A stretch of DNA of 64,000 nucleotides, from positions 125,292-189,291 of the forward strand of contig NZ_LMOV01000023.1 of NCBI RefSeq assembly GCF_001424265.1, written 5' to 3'. Below, piece by piece: positions 36,524-45,283 of the stretch. Both the position numbers and the translations under genes were made by a program. Origin of the DNA: Acidovorax sp. Leaf160 (GTDB lineage Bacteria; Pseudomonadota; Gammaproteobacteria; Burkholderiales; Burkholderiaceae_C). Under the pieces are notes generated by a model. It saw only the letters and a list, made by a program, of their open reading frames with translations. It was not told the origin of the DNA and did no database searches. How positions within the stretch are numbered: the first letter of the stretch is position 1; every line of letters starts with the position of its first letter.

Positions 36524-38214
36524 GCCCACTCGACCATCTGGCTTCGCTGCTACGGACCGGGACCGAGGAAGGCTCACGCGCGCTGGCGGTTTCCACCGAA
36601 ATCGACGGCGTACTAGTAAGAATACGAGACAACGCCAAGGGACCTGCCCGGCAGCCCCCGTCCGAAGAACAGCAACTTGATGCTGTGAGAAGGTTCTGGC
36701 ACAGCCAAGAAATCGCATCTTTCCGAGACGCCTACTTGCTATCTGGGGGGCTCTGCCTACCGCACAAGCCGAGTGGGCCTTGTGTCCTGGAGGACCGCCC
36801 TCGGCTGGAGGCGGTGCTGAGTGGAGTCGATAACTGGTCCGAGCGTCCGAGCGCCTTCCGTCGCTGCTATCAGGGGTTGGCTAAAAGCTACTTCACTTAC
36901 GACGCGTTCGGGGACAACGTACGCGCGACGGCCCGCAACAACTGGAAGCTGCTGCGCGAATATCTGCACGACAAGAACGGCCTCATCAAAGACCAGCACA
37001 TCAATCCAGGCTGGGTAGCCACCGCTACCGGCAACAGGCAACTGTTCGGGGAGAGCCCCTGCGCTCCCTATATCGATGAGTTGCTGCGGGGCGATGCCAG
37101 TGCTATTGACCATCTCTGCGCAGAACTGGGCATCGCCAAGGCTTCCTGGTTCTTGCGCGAACTTGTTCTCGCCCAAATCCGCGGAGCGACGCAGCTGAGC
37201 GATAGCCAGTTCAAAGGCCTGCTGCCCCGGATGCTGGAGCTCCTCGCAAACAACGATGTGCTGCGAGACCGTGGTCTCGTCATGCTGCTAGACAGGTACG
37301 TGAAAGTCCCCGGCATGCATCTGCAGCAGAACCTGCGGGACTGGTCAGTGCTTTGGTGGGGAAATCCATGGCTCCCCTCCAATGAAACCCGTTGGGGTGG
37401 CGTCGTGCCCGAAGCACGGTCCATGGTCTCCGATTGGCTCAAACTGGAGTTCATCGAGACCTTCTTCACCAAACTGGCTGAAGATGGCCTGGGTGACCGC
37501 CGTCGCATGGAGTTCTGGAAGCGCTACGTCAAGGCCATCGACAACATCGAATTCGCCCTTGGGTCGACGGCGAGGAATGCCCGAGACCGGGACTTTGTTG
37601 CTCTGCGCAAGAAGATGGATGGGCTCATTTGTCATCTCGATGCATCGGGTAGCAACAACGCCTTCATCATGCGGATGGGCGACCTGGTCGCCGTCGAGTT
37701 CAGTGGCATGGGTAACGCCCTGTACGGGTACGACGCCCGCAGGACCGTTCCATTCGACACGGCTGAGCCGCTACGCCTGCCGCAGTACGACCACAATTCG
37801 CTCAAACAGAAGAACCGCAGCATCCTGTGGCTCAGCCACCAAGATGGCATCAACGGCTGGTCCAAGTGGGAACAGATGTTCGACGCCAAGTTGCGCGAGG
37901 AGTTCGGCATCAAGCCCCAGACCGCTGCGACGCGCGTAGCTCGGCCCTCACAACCCTATTCCACTCGAACTCCAGAAGACCTCCCACCGCTCCGAGAGCA
38001 ACCTGCTGCTGAAGGCGCAGGCGCGGAGGTCCCCCGGCACTACAACCGGTTTGCTTTGAACAAACTGTCCCATCGACTTGGTTTGCGCATCGAAGACAGA
38101 ACGCCCAAGGGCGGCAGCCTCTGGGTCCTTACAGATGACTCCGACCGACAGGTCTCCGAAATTCTGTCCACCTGGGGCTTCCAACACAAGGCTGGCAAGG
38201 GCTGGTGGAGATAA
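36520..38214 (+). CDS. zorC: Zorya subunit ZorC (EH-signature protein)
   Basis: A 564-residue soluble protein, starting at the ATGA overlap with the zorB stop (an alternative GTG lies four codons upstream). It carries the EH-signature region that defines ZorC near residues 270-300 (WSVLWWGNPWLPSNETRW). The C-terminal 80 residues end in a small globular part (RLGLRIEDRTPKGGSLWVL). Together with ZorD it identifies the operon as Zorya type I. ZorC binds DNA and is thought to be recruited with ZorD to the activated ZorAB motor. Confidence 0.9.
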   Translation: MSPLDHLASLLRTGTEEGSRALAVSTEIDGVLVRIRDNAKGPARQPPSEEQQLDAVRRFWHSQEIASFRDAYLLSGGLCLPHKPSGPCVLEDRPRLEAVLSGVDNWSERPSAFRRCYQGLAKSYFTYDAFGDNVRATARNNWKLLREYLHDKNGLIKDQHINPGWVATATGNRQLFGESPCAPYIDELLRGDASAIDHLCAELGIAKASWFLRELVLAQIRGATQLSDSQFKGLLPRMLELLANNDVLRDRGLVMLLDRYVKVPGMHLQQNLRDWSVLWWGNPWLPSNETRWGGVVPEARSMVSDWLKLEFIETFFTKLAEDGLGDRRRMEFWKRYVKAIDNIEFALGSTARNARDRDFVALRKKMDGLICHLDASGSNNAFIMRMGDLVAVEFSGMGNALYGYDARRTVPFDTAEPLRLPQYDHNSLKQKNRSILWLSHQDGINGWSKWEQMFDAKLREEFGIKPQTAATRVARPSQPYSTRTPEDLPPLREQPAAEGAGAEVPRHYNRFALNKLSHRLGLRIEDRTPKGGSLWVLTDDSDRQVSEILSTWGFQHKAGKGWWR

Positions 38215-38223
38215 GAAGAACAC

Positions 38224-41200
38224 ATGTTCCAGTTATTCAAGAAGAACGCAGCACCTCCGTCCGAATGGGCGCGTCGCTGGTCGCCGACCGGCCTGGTCAT
38301 CGCTCGTGGCCCCGGACATGGTGGCGGCGTACACCTGCGCGACCCCATGGTTGGCGGGTTCCTTACTCAGTTGGCCGACGATGGCCTTGCGGTCGAAGTC
38401 GAAGATGGTTTTCTTCTGGGATGGGATGCGTTGTACGCCGCCATCGCCGATGCCGCCTATGCCTCGCTTCCCGAAGTCCTGTCGACGCCTCCTTTCACGA
38501 AGGCGCGACCTGTACTCCAAAGCAGCAACTCGTTGACCGACGGAAACTTCTCCATCGCTCTCGCAGGTTGGCGAGACCGTGATGGAGCGCCCCAGGACTG
38601 GGAGCTCACAGGCCCGCTGATGGCGCGCGAAGACTGCTCGGAATTGATGCAACCCAAGCAGTGGGAGCTGTTCAAAGCGGTTGTTGCCTTTGCTCGACGC
38701 CCGGCCTCAGAGCGCACCGATATCGCACATCGCCAAGCTTGGGGCGGCATCCGAAAGCTCGCACTTCAAGCAGGTGCGCAACTCGACGATTTTCTTTATC
38801 GGTCAGTGGTGCTGACCCCAGAAAAGCTGGAGATAGGGCTGCGGCGCTCTGATGTGGTCGACGATGACCATGTGGTGGAGATAGAGCCTGGATTCGAGGG
38901 AGCCCCTTCGAATTGGCTGGACGCGTTCGACCGCAGCAAGGACGTTCGAGACCGCTATGACATCGTCACGCCGGAAGGAATCATCCAGATTCTGGTGGCC
39001 CCCAAGGTCCGCACCGTTTTGCAAGAAATCAAGCGACTACCCGGCCGGCGAGTCGCAGGCAGCCGAGCCCAGGCCTTCCTGGTCAACCCATACGCCACGT
39101 TGGGCGATGACGCAGTCGATGTCATCGTCGAGTCTCAGTTCGAGCAGGCCCGTGAAGACGCTGGACTCGCATACGAGCGATTCACCCCCGTTTTTGAGCG
39201 TGACGCTTCGGGGTACCCCCTGCAGGTGGGCTTGCTCATCGAAACAGCCAACACCAGCGGTCCGACGACATCCCAGACAGAATGGCTGGACGATGCTCAA
39301 CTCGACGTGTTCGTTCGAACCCTTCACACCGCGCTTACCCGCAACTACCAGCTCGTCGCCTGGCATGGATATGACCTTGAGGTGCAAGGCGACACTCAGC
39401 GCCATCTCGAAGAACTGAAAGAAGCGCTCGCCCGGCGGAGCGCCCCGCCCACCCTGGTCTCGTATGCCCAAGTCCATGACCTCAGTGGCTACAGCTCACG
39501 CGTGGAAGGCATCGGTGTCGAGAAGCCGTACTACTCCCCTTACATCACGAAGAAGGACGAAGGGGAAGGATGGTTCCCCGAGAACGTACTACCCGTCGTC
39601 GTTTACCAACCGGCAGACGGTGGGGAGCCAGTAGCCGTTCCGACAAACAAGGCGGCCATTGACCGGTTGGAGAACGCGATAGCTGCGGCTCAGCAATCCG
39701 GGGCATCGACCGTAAAGGCGTCTTGGCTGCCTCAGGATATTCCGCTGGATGAGGCGACAGCCATCGTCAAAACGTTCAAGGAAGTCTTCAAAGACCTCGA
39801 GAATAGGACTGCCCCGCCCCCAACACTGCCGCCACCACCGCCAAGCGCGCAGAAAAAGCAGCTCGTATTGCGAGCAAATATTCAAGCACTGGAGTACGAA
39901 GAACTCCGTCGTGATGCGCTGGAGTCCGTACCGTCCGAACCCAAAGTTCCGAAGGCGATTCGCGCAGAATACCCCCTTATGAAGCATCAGCGGGATGGCC
40001 TGGCCTGGATGCAACATTTGTTCAGCCTCCAGACCGACTACCAGGTGCGCGGTGCGGTCCTTGCCGATGACATGGGCCTGGGCAAGACCTTCCAATTGCT
40101 TGCCTTGATGGCATACCTCATTGAGAAAGAACCTTCTATTGAGCCCATGCTCGTGGTCGCTCCTGTGTCTCTGCTGGAGAACTGGGCAGAGGAAGCTCGC
40201 AAGTTCTTCCGGGAAGGCTCACTTCCGCTGCTGACCGCCTACGGTGATGCACTGGCGCCTTTGCGGGTGCCGCGCGCCCAGGTAGAGCAGCGACTGCAGA
40301 CCGACGACGGGCTCGTGAAGTTCCTGCGACCAAACTGGGTTGGTGATGCCAAGGTGGTTCTAACCACCTACGAAACCCTGCGTGACCTAGAGTTTTCGTT
40401 CGCTGCGCAGAAGTGGTCATTGATGGTCTGCGATGAGGCTCAGCGCATCAAGAACCCTGCGGCAATGGTTACCCGAACCGCGAAGAAGCAGAACGTGGCC
40501 TTCAAGATTGCCTGTACGGGGACTCCCGTGGAGAACACGCTTGCCGACATGTGGTGCCTGTTCGACTTCGTTCAGCCCGGCCTACTCGGTGCTCTCAACG
40601 ACTTCGGGCAACGCTACCGCAAGCCAATTGAGGCCAAGACGGATGAAGAGAAGGCCCGCGTTGAGGAACTACGGAATCGCATTGCTCCGCAGATTCTGCG
40701 GCGGATGAAAGCGGACGTGGCAACTGAACTGCCCAAGAAGATTGTTGTCGAGGACTGCCGCAAGCTGTCGCTGTCCAGCACGCAGCGCAACCTGTACGCC
40801 AAAGCCATCGACAGTTTCAAGAAACGTGGCGACCCAGACCACCCCACGCCTTTCAAAAACCATCTGGGGTTGCTGCACTACCTGCGCCTTGTCTGTACCG
40901 ACCCGCGGCCGCACGGTCTGAATGTCTTCAAGCCAGAGCCGACCAAGCAGTACCGAGAAAAGGCTCCCAAGCTGGATTGGCTGTTGGCGCAGCTACGCCA
41001 AGTACAGAAGAAGCAAGAAAAGGCTATCGTATTCTGTGAGTTCCGGGAGATTCAGAGACTCTTACAGCACTACATTGAGGCTGAGTTCGGTCTCAAACCA
41101 GACATCATCAATGGCGACACAAGCGCCTCGGCCAGTCATACCGCCAGCCGACAAAAACGCATCAAGGCCTTCCAAGAAGCGCCCGGATTCGGTGTCCTCG

Positions 41201-41976
41201 TCCTTTCTCCAGTGGCCGTTGGCTTCGGAGTGAACATCCAGGCAGCGAACCACGTGGTCCACTACACCCGGACTTGGAACCCAGCCAAAGAGGACCAAGC
41301 CACCGACCGGGCATACCGCATCGGACAAAAGAAAGACGTTTATGTCTACTACCCTGTCGTCTGGGCTGAAGACTTCACAACTTTTGATGTAAAACTGGAC
41401 CGGCTACTCACCTACAAACGTGGTCTAGCCGAAGACATGCTCAATGGCTCCGGCGATGTGAACCCTGGCGACTTTAATATTGCGGATGTCGTTCCCGTCG
41501 CCGATAGTTTGGATATTGATGAGCGTGTCACCCTGGATATGGCGCTGCGCATGAGCTGGCAGCACTTCGAGTGTCTCACTGGTGTTCTATGGATGAAGCA
41601 AGGATACGACTGCTATCGCACTCCAGGCGCCGCAGACAACGGGGTGGACGTCGTCGCGCTGGCGTCGTCCAAGGGGAAATTGATACAAGCCAAAACCAGT
41701 GGAAACCAAGGCACCTCACTGAACTGGGATGCCGTGAAGGAAGTGGTGACCGGAGAAGCCTTCTACCGGCGGCGGCATCCAATGGTGGACTTCGACAAGG
41801 TTTGCATTACCAACCAGTTCTTCAATAGGCAAGCTCATGAAAATGCTGCGTTGAATTCCGTAGAACTGCTGGACCAAACTCATTTGGCGGAGCTCCTGGG
41901 CCGTCACACAGTGACCATGCTGGAGGTTGAGAGAATGCTCTATTCCGAGTGGTCCGATATCCCCTCGAATCAATAG
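38224..41976 (+). CDS. zorD: Zorya effector ZorD: SNF2-type helicase with a C-terminal Mrr-like nuclease domain
   Basis: A 1250-residue protein. An N-terminal domain of about 550 residues is followed by SNF2-type helicase motifs: I in LADDMGLGKTF near residue 613, II in VCDEAQRIKNP near 735, III in ACTGTPVEN, and VI in ATDRAYRIGQKKDVYVY near 1025. A proline run (TLPPPPPS) links the two halves. The last 130 residues contain NGVDVVAL and KLIQAKTS near 1137-1155, the D...QxK core of Mrr-like PD-(D/E)XK nucleases. ZorD degrades phage DNA in the defence response. It starts nine bases after zorC and closes the operon. Confidence 0.93.
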   Translation: MFQLFKKNAAPPSEWARRWSPTGLVIARGPGHGGGVHLRDPMVGGFLTQLADDGLAVEVEDGFLLGWDALYAAIADAAYASLPEVLSTPPFTKARPVLQSSNSLTDGNFSIALAGWRDRDGAPQDWELTGPLMAREDCSELMQPKQWELFKAVVAFARRPASERTDIAHRQAWGGIRKLALQAGAQLDDFLYRSVVLTPEKLEIGLRRSDVVDDDHVVEIEPGFEGAPSNWLDAFDRSKDVRDRYDIVTPEGIIQILVAPKVRTVLQEIKRLPGRRVAGSRAQAFLVNPYATLGDDAVDVIVESQFEQAREDAGLAYERFTPVFERDASGYPLQVGLLIETANTSGPTTSQTEWLDDAQLDVFVRTLHTALTRNYQLVAWHGYDLEVQGDTQRHLEELKEALARRSAPPTLVSYAQVHDLSGYSSRVEGIGVEKPYYSPYITKKDEGEGWFPENVLPVVVYQPADGGEPVAVPTNKAAIDRLENAIAAAQQSGASTVKASWLPQDIPLDEATAIVKTFKEVFKDLENRTAPPPTLPPPPPSAQKKQLVLRANIQALEYEELRRDALESVPSEPKVPKAIRAEYPLMKHQRDGLAWMQHLFSLQTDYQVRGAVLADDMGLGKTFQLLALMAYLIEKEPSIEPMLVVAPVSLLENWAEEARKFFREGSLPLLTAYGDALAPLRVPRAQVEQRLQTDDGLVKFLRPNWVGDAKVVLTTYETLRDLEFSFAAQKWSLMVCDEAQRIKNPAAMVTRTAKKQNVAFKIACTGTPVENTLADMWCLFDFVQPGLLGALNDFGQRYRKPIEAKTDEEKARVEELRNRIAPQILRRMKADVATELPKKIVVEDCRKLSLSSTQRNLYAKAIDSFKKRGDPDHPTPFKNHLGLLHYLRLVCTDPRPHGLNVFKPEPTKQYREKAPKLDWLLAQLRQVQKKQEKAIVFCEFREIQRLLQHYIEAEFGLKPDIINGDTSASASHTASRQKRIKAFQEAPGFGVLVLSPVAVGFGVNIQAANHVVHYTRTWNPAKEDQATDRAYRIGQKKDVYVYYPVVWAEDFTTFDVKLDRLLTYKRGLAEDMLNGSGDVNPGDFNIADVVPVADSLDIDERVTLDMALRMSWQHFECLTGVLWMKQGYDCYRTPGAADNGVDVVALASSKGKLIQAKTSGNQGTSLNWDAVKEVVTGEAFYRRRHPMVDFDKVCITNQFFNRQAHENAALNSVELLDQTHLAELLGRHTVTMLEVERMLYSEWSDIPSNQ

Positions 41977-41990
41977 CCATGAAGCCCTGC

Positions 41991-42015
41991 GATTTCTGAC
42001 CTAGTGCCAGAAATC
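41991..42015. terminator. Hairpin after zorD
   Basis: GATTTCTG (41991-41998) and CAGAAATC (42008-42015) form a perfect eight-base stem with a nine-base loop, 15 bases after the zorD stop. It lacks a T-run, so it is a possible weak terminator only. The 190 bases from zorD to the next gene contain no coding region that I can support. Confidence 0.35.
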
Positions 42016-42170
42016 CTGCCAGCCCCGCTTGAATGCCCCGGTCCACCACGCTGGTCAAGAATCGGCCCCCAAACCCCTCCACGGTGTGAGCGCGCCATTT
42101 CTGGTGCGTGAAACCAACCATTCCGCAGCCTACGTGGTCGGACGCCAATTGAGTCACTGGACTTGGGAGT

Positions 42171-42524
42171 TCAAGAAGCGTTAAGTCGGGCATCCGCAGC
42201 CCGAGCCCTTGCTTTACCCAATTCGATTGCCTCTCTGACGTCGAGTTCCAACGCCCCCAAGTCATGCTCAGGTGCACCCAATCGACCGAGCTCATGGTCT
42301 TGATTGATAAGCCATAACGCGGTTGCAAGGATGCCAAGACTAACCGTTGGGTCACCTGCCTCAAGCCGCCTGAGAGTCAAGACGGTAACACCTAGTCGTT
42401 GCGCCCAAACACGAAGCGACTCCTTCCTTCGCAGCCTAGCAATAGCCAAGTTTGTTCCGAGCTTGCGAAGGACTTCAAGCGTTGATTGAGGTAGATGTTT
42501 AACAGCATTCGATGCCTTTGTCAT
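42171..42524 (-). CDS. Xre/HipB-like helix-turn-helix protein without a partner
   Basis: A 117-residue regulator from the ATG at 42524 (MTKASNAVKHL). The helix-turn-helix covers about residues 15-75 (LGTNLAIARLRRKESLRVW, RLGVTVLTLRRLEAGD), and the downstream LAIARLRR / LEAGDPTVSLGIL wording is like HipB-type antitoxins. A hipA toxin would be expected just after it on the same strand, but only 190 bases remain before zorD and no intact frame is found. It may therefore be an orphan antitoxin or an independent regulator. Confidence 0.75.
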   Translation of the reverse strand: MTKASNAVKHLPQSTLEVLRKLGTNLAIARLRRKESLRVWAQRLGVTVLTLRRLEAGDPTVSLGILATALWLINQDHELGRLGAPEHDLGALELDVREAIELGKARARAADARLNAS

Positions 42525-42740
42525 ATCTATATATACACACAAATCATGCTTTATTGTATCCTCATATGGTCACAAATCACGGAAAGGTCAACCCGGGACA
42601 ACAACACCTACTGTCAGCGCAGACCTCTAACGCGCTATAAATATGTGCAGAACGCCCAGGCGTACCGCACACGCCGAATCGGCCTTCCAGGCCACTGGGC
42701 CCTCCCATGGCAGCCCATATGCCCGCCTGCTATGCTGTTG

Positions 42741-42800
42741 CCCTGATGGTATGGAGCTTCCCGACAACCGCCCTTCACGGGGCCGATGGCTCTTGCTGCA
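42741..42800 (+). promoter_or_regulatory. Fluoride riboswitch (crcB motif)
   Basis: The stretch contains the conserved parts of the crcB motif in order: GGTATGGAGCTTCCC (42749-42763), ACAACCGCCC (42764-42773) and GGGCCGATGGCTCTTGCTGC (42780-42799). GAGC pairs with GCTC, and CCGCCC pairs with the GGGGC strand. These are the features of the fluoride-binding pseudoknot. It lies about 90 bases before the crcB pseudogene, the usual target. The terminal loop is short and the fold was only checked by eye. Confidence 0.72.
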
Positions 42801-42888
42801 TGCGCGCGTTGCGCCTGTCGCTGCAAGCATCCATCTCCAGCCTGCAGCAGGCTCTTGCGCCTCTTCTTGATTTCTGTGGAGGCACATC

Positions 42889-43255
42889 TTGAACTCTCTC
42901 TTCGTCTTTCCGGGCGGTGGCCTGGGCACTATGGCGCGTCACGCGGTCAACATGGCCGCAGTGCAATGGGCCGCGCAGGGCTGACCATTCGGCACGTTTT
43001 GTATCAATGTGGTGGGCTCGTTTCTGATAGGCGCCATCACCGGTTTTTTCGTGCGGTACACCGGCTTGGCCCCGGAACTTCGGCTGTTCCTGGCGACGGG
43101 CATCATCGGTGGATTTACAACGTTCTCGACCTTTGCGCTGGAAATCGTGCTGCTGCACGAACGAGGGGCGACGCTGGCAGCAGTTGGCTACGCCCTCGGC
43201 GTCGGTCATGCTGGGTGTCGCAGCGCTGATGCTGGGCCTTTGCGTCACACGGTGA
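42889..43255 (+). pseudogene. crcB: crcB fluoride channel, inactivated
   Basis: The frame encodes a CrcB/Fluc membrane protein: GGGLGTMARHAVN near the start, FGTFCINVVGSFLIGAITG in the second helix and GIIGGFTTFSTFALE in the third, all family hallmarks. A TGA at 42982-42984 interrupts it after 31 codons. A frameshift near 43200 moves the last helix (SVMLGVAALMLGL) into another frame. The gene can therefore not make a working channel. It sits behind an apparently intact fluoride riboswitch and is transcribed with it. No second copy is visible in the window. Confidence 0.85.
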
Positions 43256-43724
43256 ACAAGGGGGCCGGTAGCCTAGGCTCACTGGTCCGAGGTCCGGTCA
43301 AGGCCGGTTCGTCAAGCACCTGGGTTAAGCGTTTGGTGTTCATTGCAAGTCACCTTTGGATTGGTCAATGAACCGTGTAGATTGCTCGATTTATCCTAGA
43401 TGCTCGACATCGTCCCTGCAGGCTCCAATGAATCGGAGCCTCACAGGCCCCTGTAGCTGTCATCGTTCTAGGCTTTCCAATAACGGACCTTGCGTCCAAA
43501 CCGCGGTTTGACTGGAGTTAACCTTGCGTCAATTCGAACATCAAGACGCTTCTCTATATCCGCACTCGCGAGTAGCTAAATGAACAGAGGGAGGCCACAT
43601 CAAAGCGGCAGTGGAGTGCGCACATGTGCGCCCGGCTACTGTCTACCCCCGACAAGCGCACCCCTGGTTGCGCGCGAGCGGGCCTGAGTCTCCTGAGTTG
43701 GCCATCTTCGAATGACCAAAAGAA
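43256..43724. other. Non-coding stretch between crcB and the tns module
   Basis: No convincing gene is found here. A nine-base direct repeat CCTTGCGTC occurs at 43488-43496 and 43522-43530, 34 bases apart, which could be relic binding sites. If the tns module were one of its own elements, the end next to tnsA should lie in this stretch, but no terminal TGT repeat or site matching the array at 17.5 kb was found. Confidence 0.4.
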
Positions 43725-43745
43725 ACGCCCTGCAGTGCAGGGCGT
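43725..43745 (-). terminator. Rho-independent terminator of the DUF6471 gene
   Basis: A perfect ten-base inverted repeat (ACGCCCTGCA and its complement around one G) is followed on the minus strand by TTTCTTTT. It lies about 105 bases after the stop of the minus-strand DUF6471 gene and has the layout of an intrinsic terminator for it. Confidence 0.7.
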
Positions 43746-43851
43746 CAATCAGGGAGTTCAAAGTCTTCTAAACGATTAGCTCTGCGGGAAGCCTCGTCCG
43801 GTAGCTGCCCGCAATTTTCCACACGTTAATCCGGATACCCGCTATCTGCCG

Positions 43852-44175
43852 TCACCAAGGGGTGCGGCTGCCTCCGATGTCTGCTCGCTTAGTCCGGTCA
43901 CGTAGGTCAACCTGCTGCACGCCTATGGCTCGCATGCACTGCAGGAAGAACACCAGCGTGAACTTGCCCCGACTGATGCGGTTACCGATGGCCTTTTCAT
44001 CGTCCTTGATTCCAAGGACCTCCAACTTGCTGACCAGCTCACGGTAGGTCACCCCCTGGCGGGCGAGTTCGGCCTTGAGCAGTTGCTTGGCCTCGGCCTC
44101 CCACTCTTTGTCCACCGCTGACTTCGGCCGCACCCGTACATCGGCATCAATGCTTTTTCCTTGCATTCGATGCAT
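43852..44175 (-). CDS. DUF6471 family small protein
   Basis: A 107-residue soluble protein with the wording of the DUF6471 family (EWEAEAKQLLKAELARQGVT, ELVSKLEVLGI, NRISRGKFTLVFFLQCMRAIG). The fold appears helical and similar to a small helix-turn-helix protein. Function is not established. A second start at 44166 (MQGKS) is possible. It is divergent from tnsA, and the region between contains near-palindromic sequences, so it may regulate the transposition genes. It ends at its own terminator. Confidence 0.8.
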   Translation of the reverse strand: MHRMQGKSIDADVRVRPKSAVDKEWEAEAKQLLKAELARQGVTYRELVSKLEVLGIKDDEKAIGNRISRGKFTLVFFLQCMRAIGVQQVDLRDRTKRADIGGSRTPW

Positions 44176-44205
44176 TTTTCTTGTCTATGATGTCTTCTGC
44201 ATAAA

Positions 44206-44225
44206 ATGCATCGTATACGATACAT
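44206..44225. promoter_or_regulatory. Near-palindrome between DUF6471 and tnsA
   Basis: The 20 bases ATGCATCGTATACGATACAT are a palindrome with one mismatched pair. A shorter repeat GCAT-TCG-ATGC lies at 44163-44173, over the start of the DUF6471 gene. The arrangement suggests an operator for the divergent promoters. Confidence 0.5.
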
Positions 44226-44436
44226 AATCATCGATTGAAAGTTGAAAACACCTATTGCGATACCTCCAAAGAAATTCACGCATCTTGAGAGCTACACAAC
44301 ATGCATGCGCCTTGGCCATGCATCGAAGCGACGTTCGCTTGGCCCGTAGTTCCTCAATTGAAGTAGACCTTATGCATCGCCCTTTCCCTCCTACCCCGTC
44401 ACAGCCGCATTTTTGTAGTTCTATCGAAGAACGCCG

Positions 44437-45282
44437 ATGAGCCGCGGTATCAGGAAATGGAGCGAAAAACGCATCGCTGAGCTCCAGAACGAAGGACGCG
44501 GCAGTGGTCGCCGAGCCTCATATCAACCCTGGGTTCGTATCACGGACTTCCATTCGCGAGGGCGTACGCATGCGCCCTACAGCTACCGAACAGGCCGCAA
44601 CCACGACCTACTTTCGGACGGTGAGAACGAAACCTTCGCGATGCTGGAATGGCGCCTGGACAACGCCGACATCCGTGAACAGTTCCCGCTCGACCGCGAC
44701 ATTTCGCTGGAAATCGCTCACGAAATTGGTGTGCCGCATCCGTACTACCCGGGCACTAACGTTCCGTGCGTCATGACACTCGACTTCCTGGTCACAAGAA
44801 TTGTCGATGGCCAAGAAGTCTTGAAGGCTTACAGCGTCAAAGAGCAGAAAGCGCTCACTCCAGAGGTGGTGGCGCGCCTTGAAATCGAACATGCCATCTG
44901 CTCGGGAATGGGGCTTTCCTACGACCTCATCATCAAGGAGCGCCTGCCGCATGCCAAAGTGAGAAACCTTCTGTGGATTCGGAAGGCTCAACTCGAACCA
45001 GACGCGGCTGAGGCTTACCCCGGCTTCTATGAAGAGCATCAGTCGCGCATGGTGCAAGACCTCGCAGCGACCAGCTTTTCCGGCTCACTGGTGGACTATT
45101 GCACGAACTACGACAGGCGCTGCAGCGTCGATGCAGGAACAGGCATGCGTGTAGCACGCATGCTGCTGGCCAACCGCGCGTTGTCAATGGACCTCAACAA
45201 TCCGCGCCCGGAGCGCGCGCCCCTTGCGAGTTTTCAGTTGTCCGCTGTCCCCGGACGCCTTCGCGCAGTGGGAGGAGCTTGA
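44437..45282 (+). CDS. tnsA: TnsA-like transposon endonuclease
   Basis: A 281-residue TnsA endonuclease, which cuts the 5' ends of a Tn7-type transposon. The catalytic acidic residues are visible: Glu in DGENETFAMLEW (Glu63/65), Asp116 in VMTLDFLV and Lys135 in AYSVKEQKAL, close to the E63-D114-K132 positions of Tn7. A C-terminal helical domain of about 100 residues binds TnsC. It is the first gene of tnsA-tnsB-tnsC-tniQ. With both TnsA and TnsB intact, transposition would be cut-and-paste. Confidence 0.93.
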   Translation: MSRGIRKWSEKRIAELQNEGRGSGRRASYQPWVRITDFHSRGRTHAPYSYRTGRNHDLLSDGENETFAMLEWRLDNADIREQFPLDRDISLEIAHEIGVPHPYYPGTNVPCVMTLDFLVTRIVDGQEVLKAYSVKEQKALTPEVVARLEIEHAICSGMGLSYDLIIKERLPHAKVRNLLWIRKAQLEPDAAEAYPGFYEEHQSRMVQDLAATSFSGSLVDYCTNYDRRCSVDAGTGMRVARMLLANRALSMDLNNPRPERAPLASFQLSAVPGRLRAVGGA

Positions 45283-45283
45283 T

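Noticed and set aside
41977-42170. Possible hipA remnant after the HipB-like gene
   Set aside because: Minus-strand translation gives LELPSPVTQ-like words, but no HipA core motif could be found.
42982-42984. TGA in crcB as a recoded codon
   Set aside because: A second lesion (frameshift near 43200) makes a plain pseudogene more likely than recoding.
43488-43530. Repeat CCTTGCGTC as the second element end
   Set aside because: Only two copies, unlike the motif array at 17.5 kb, and no terminal inverted repeat was found.
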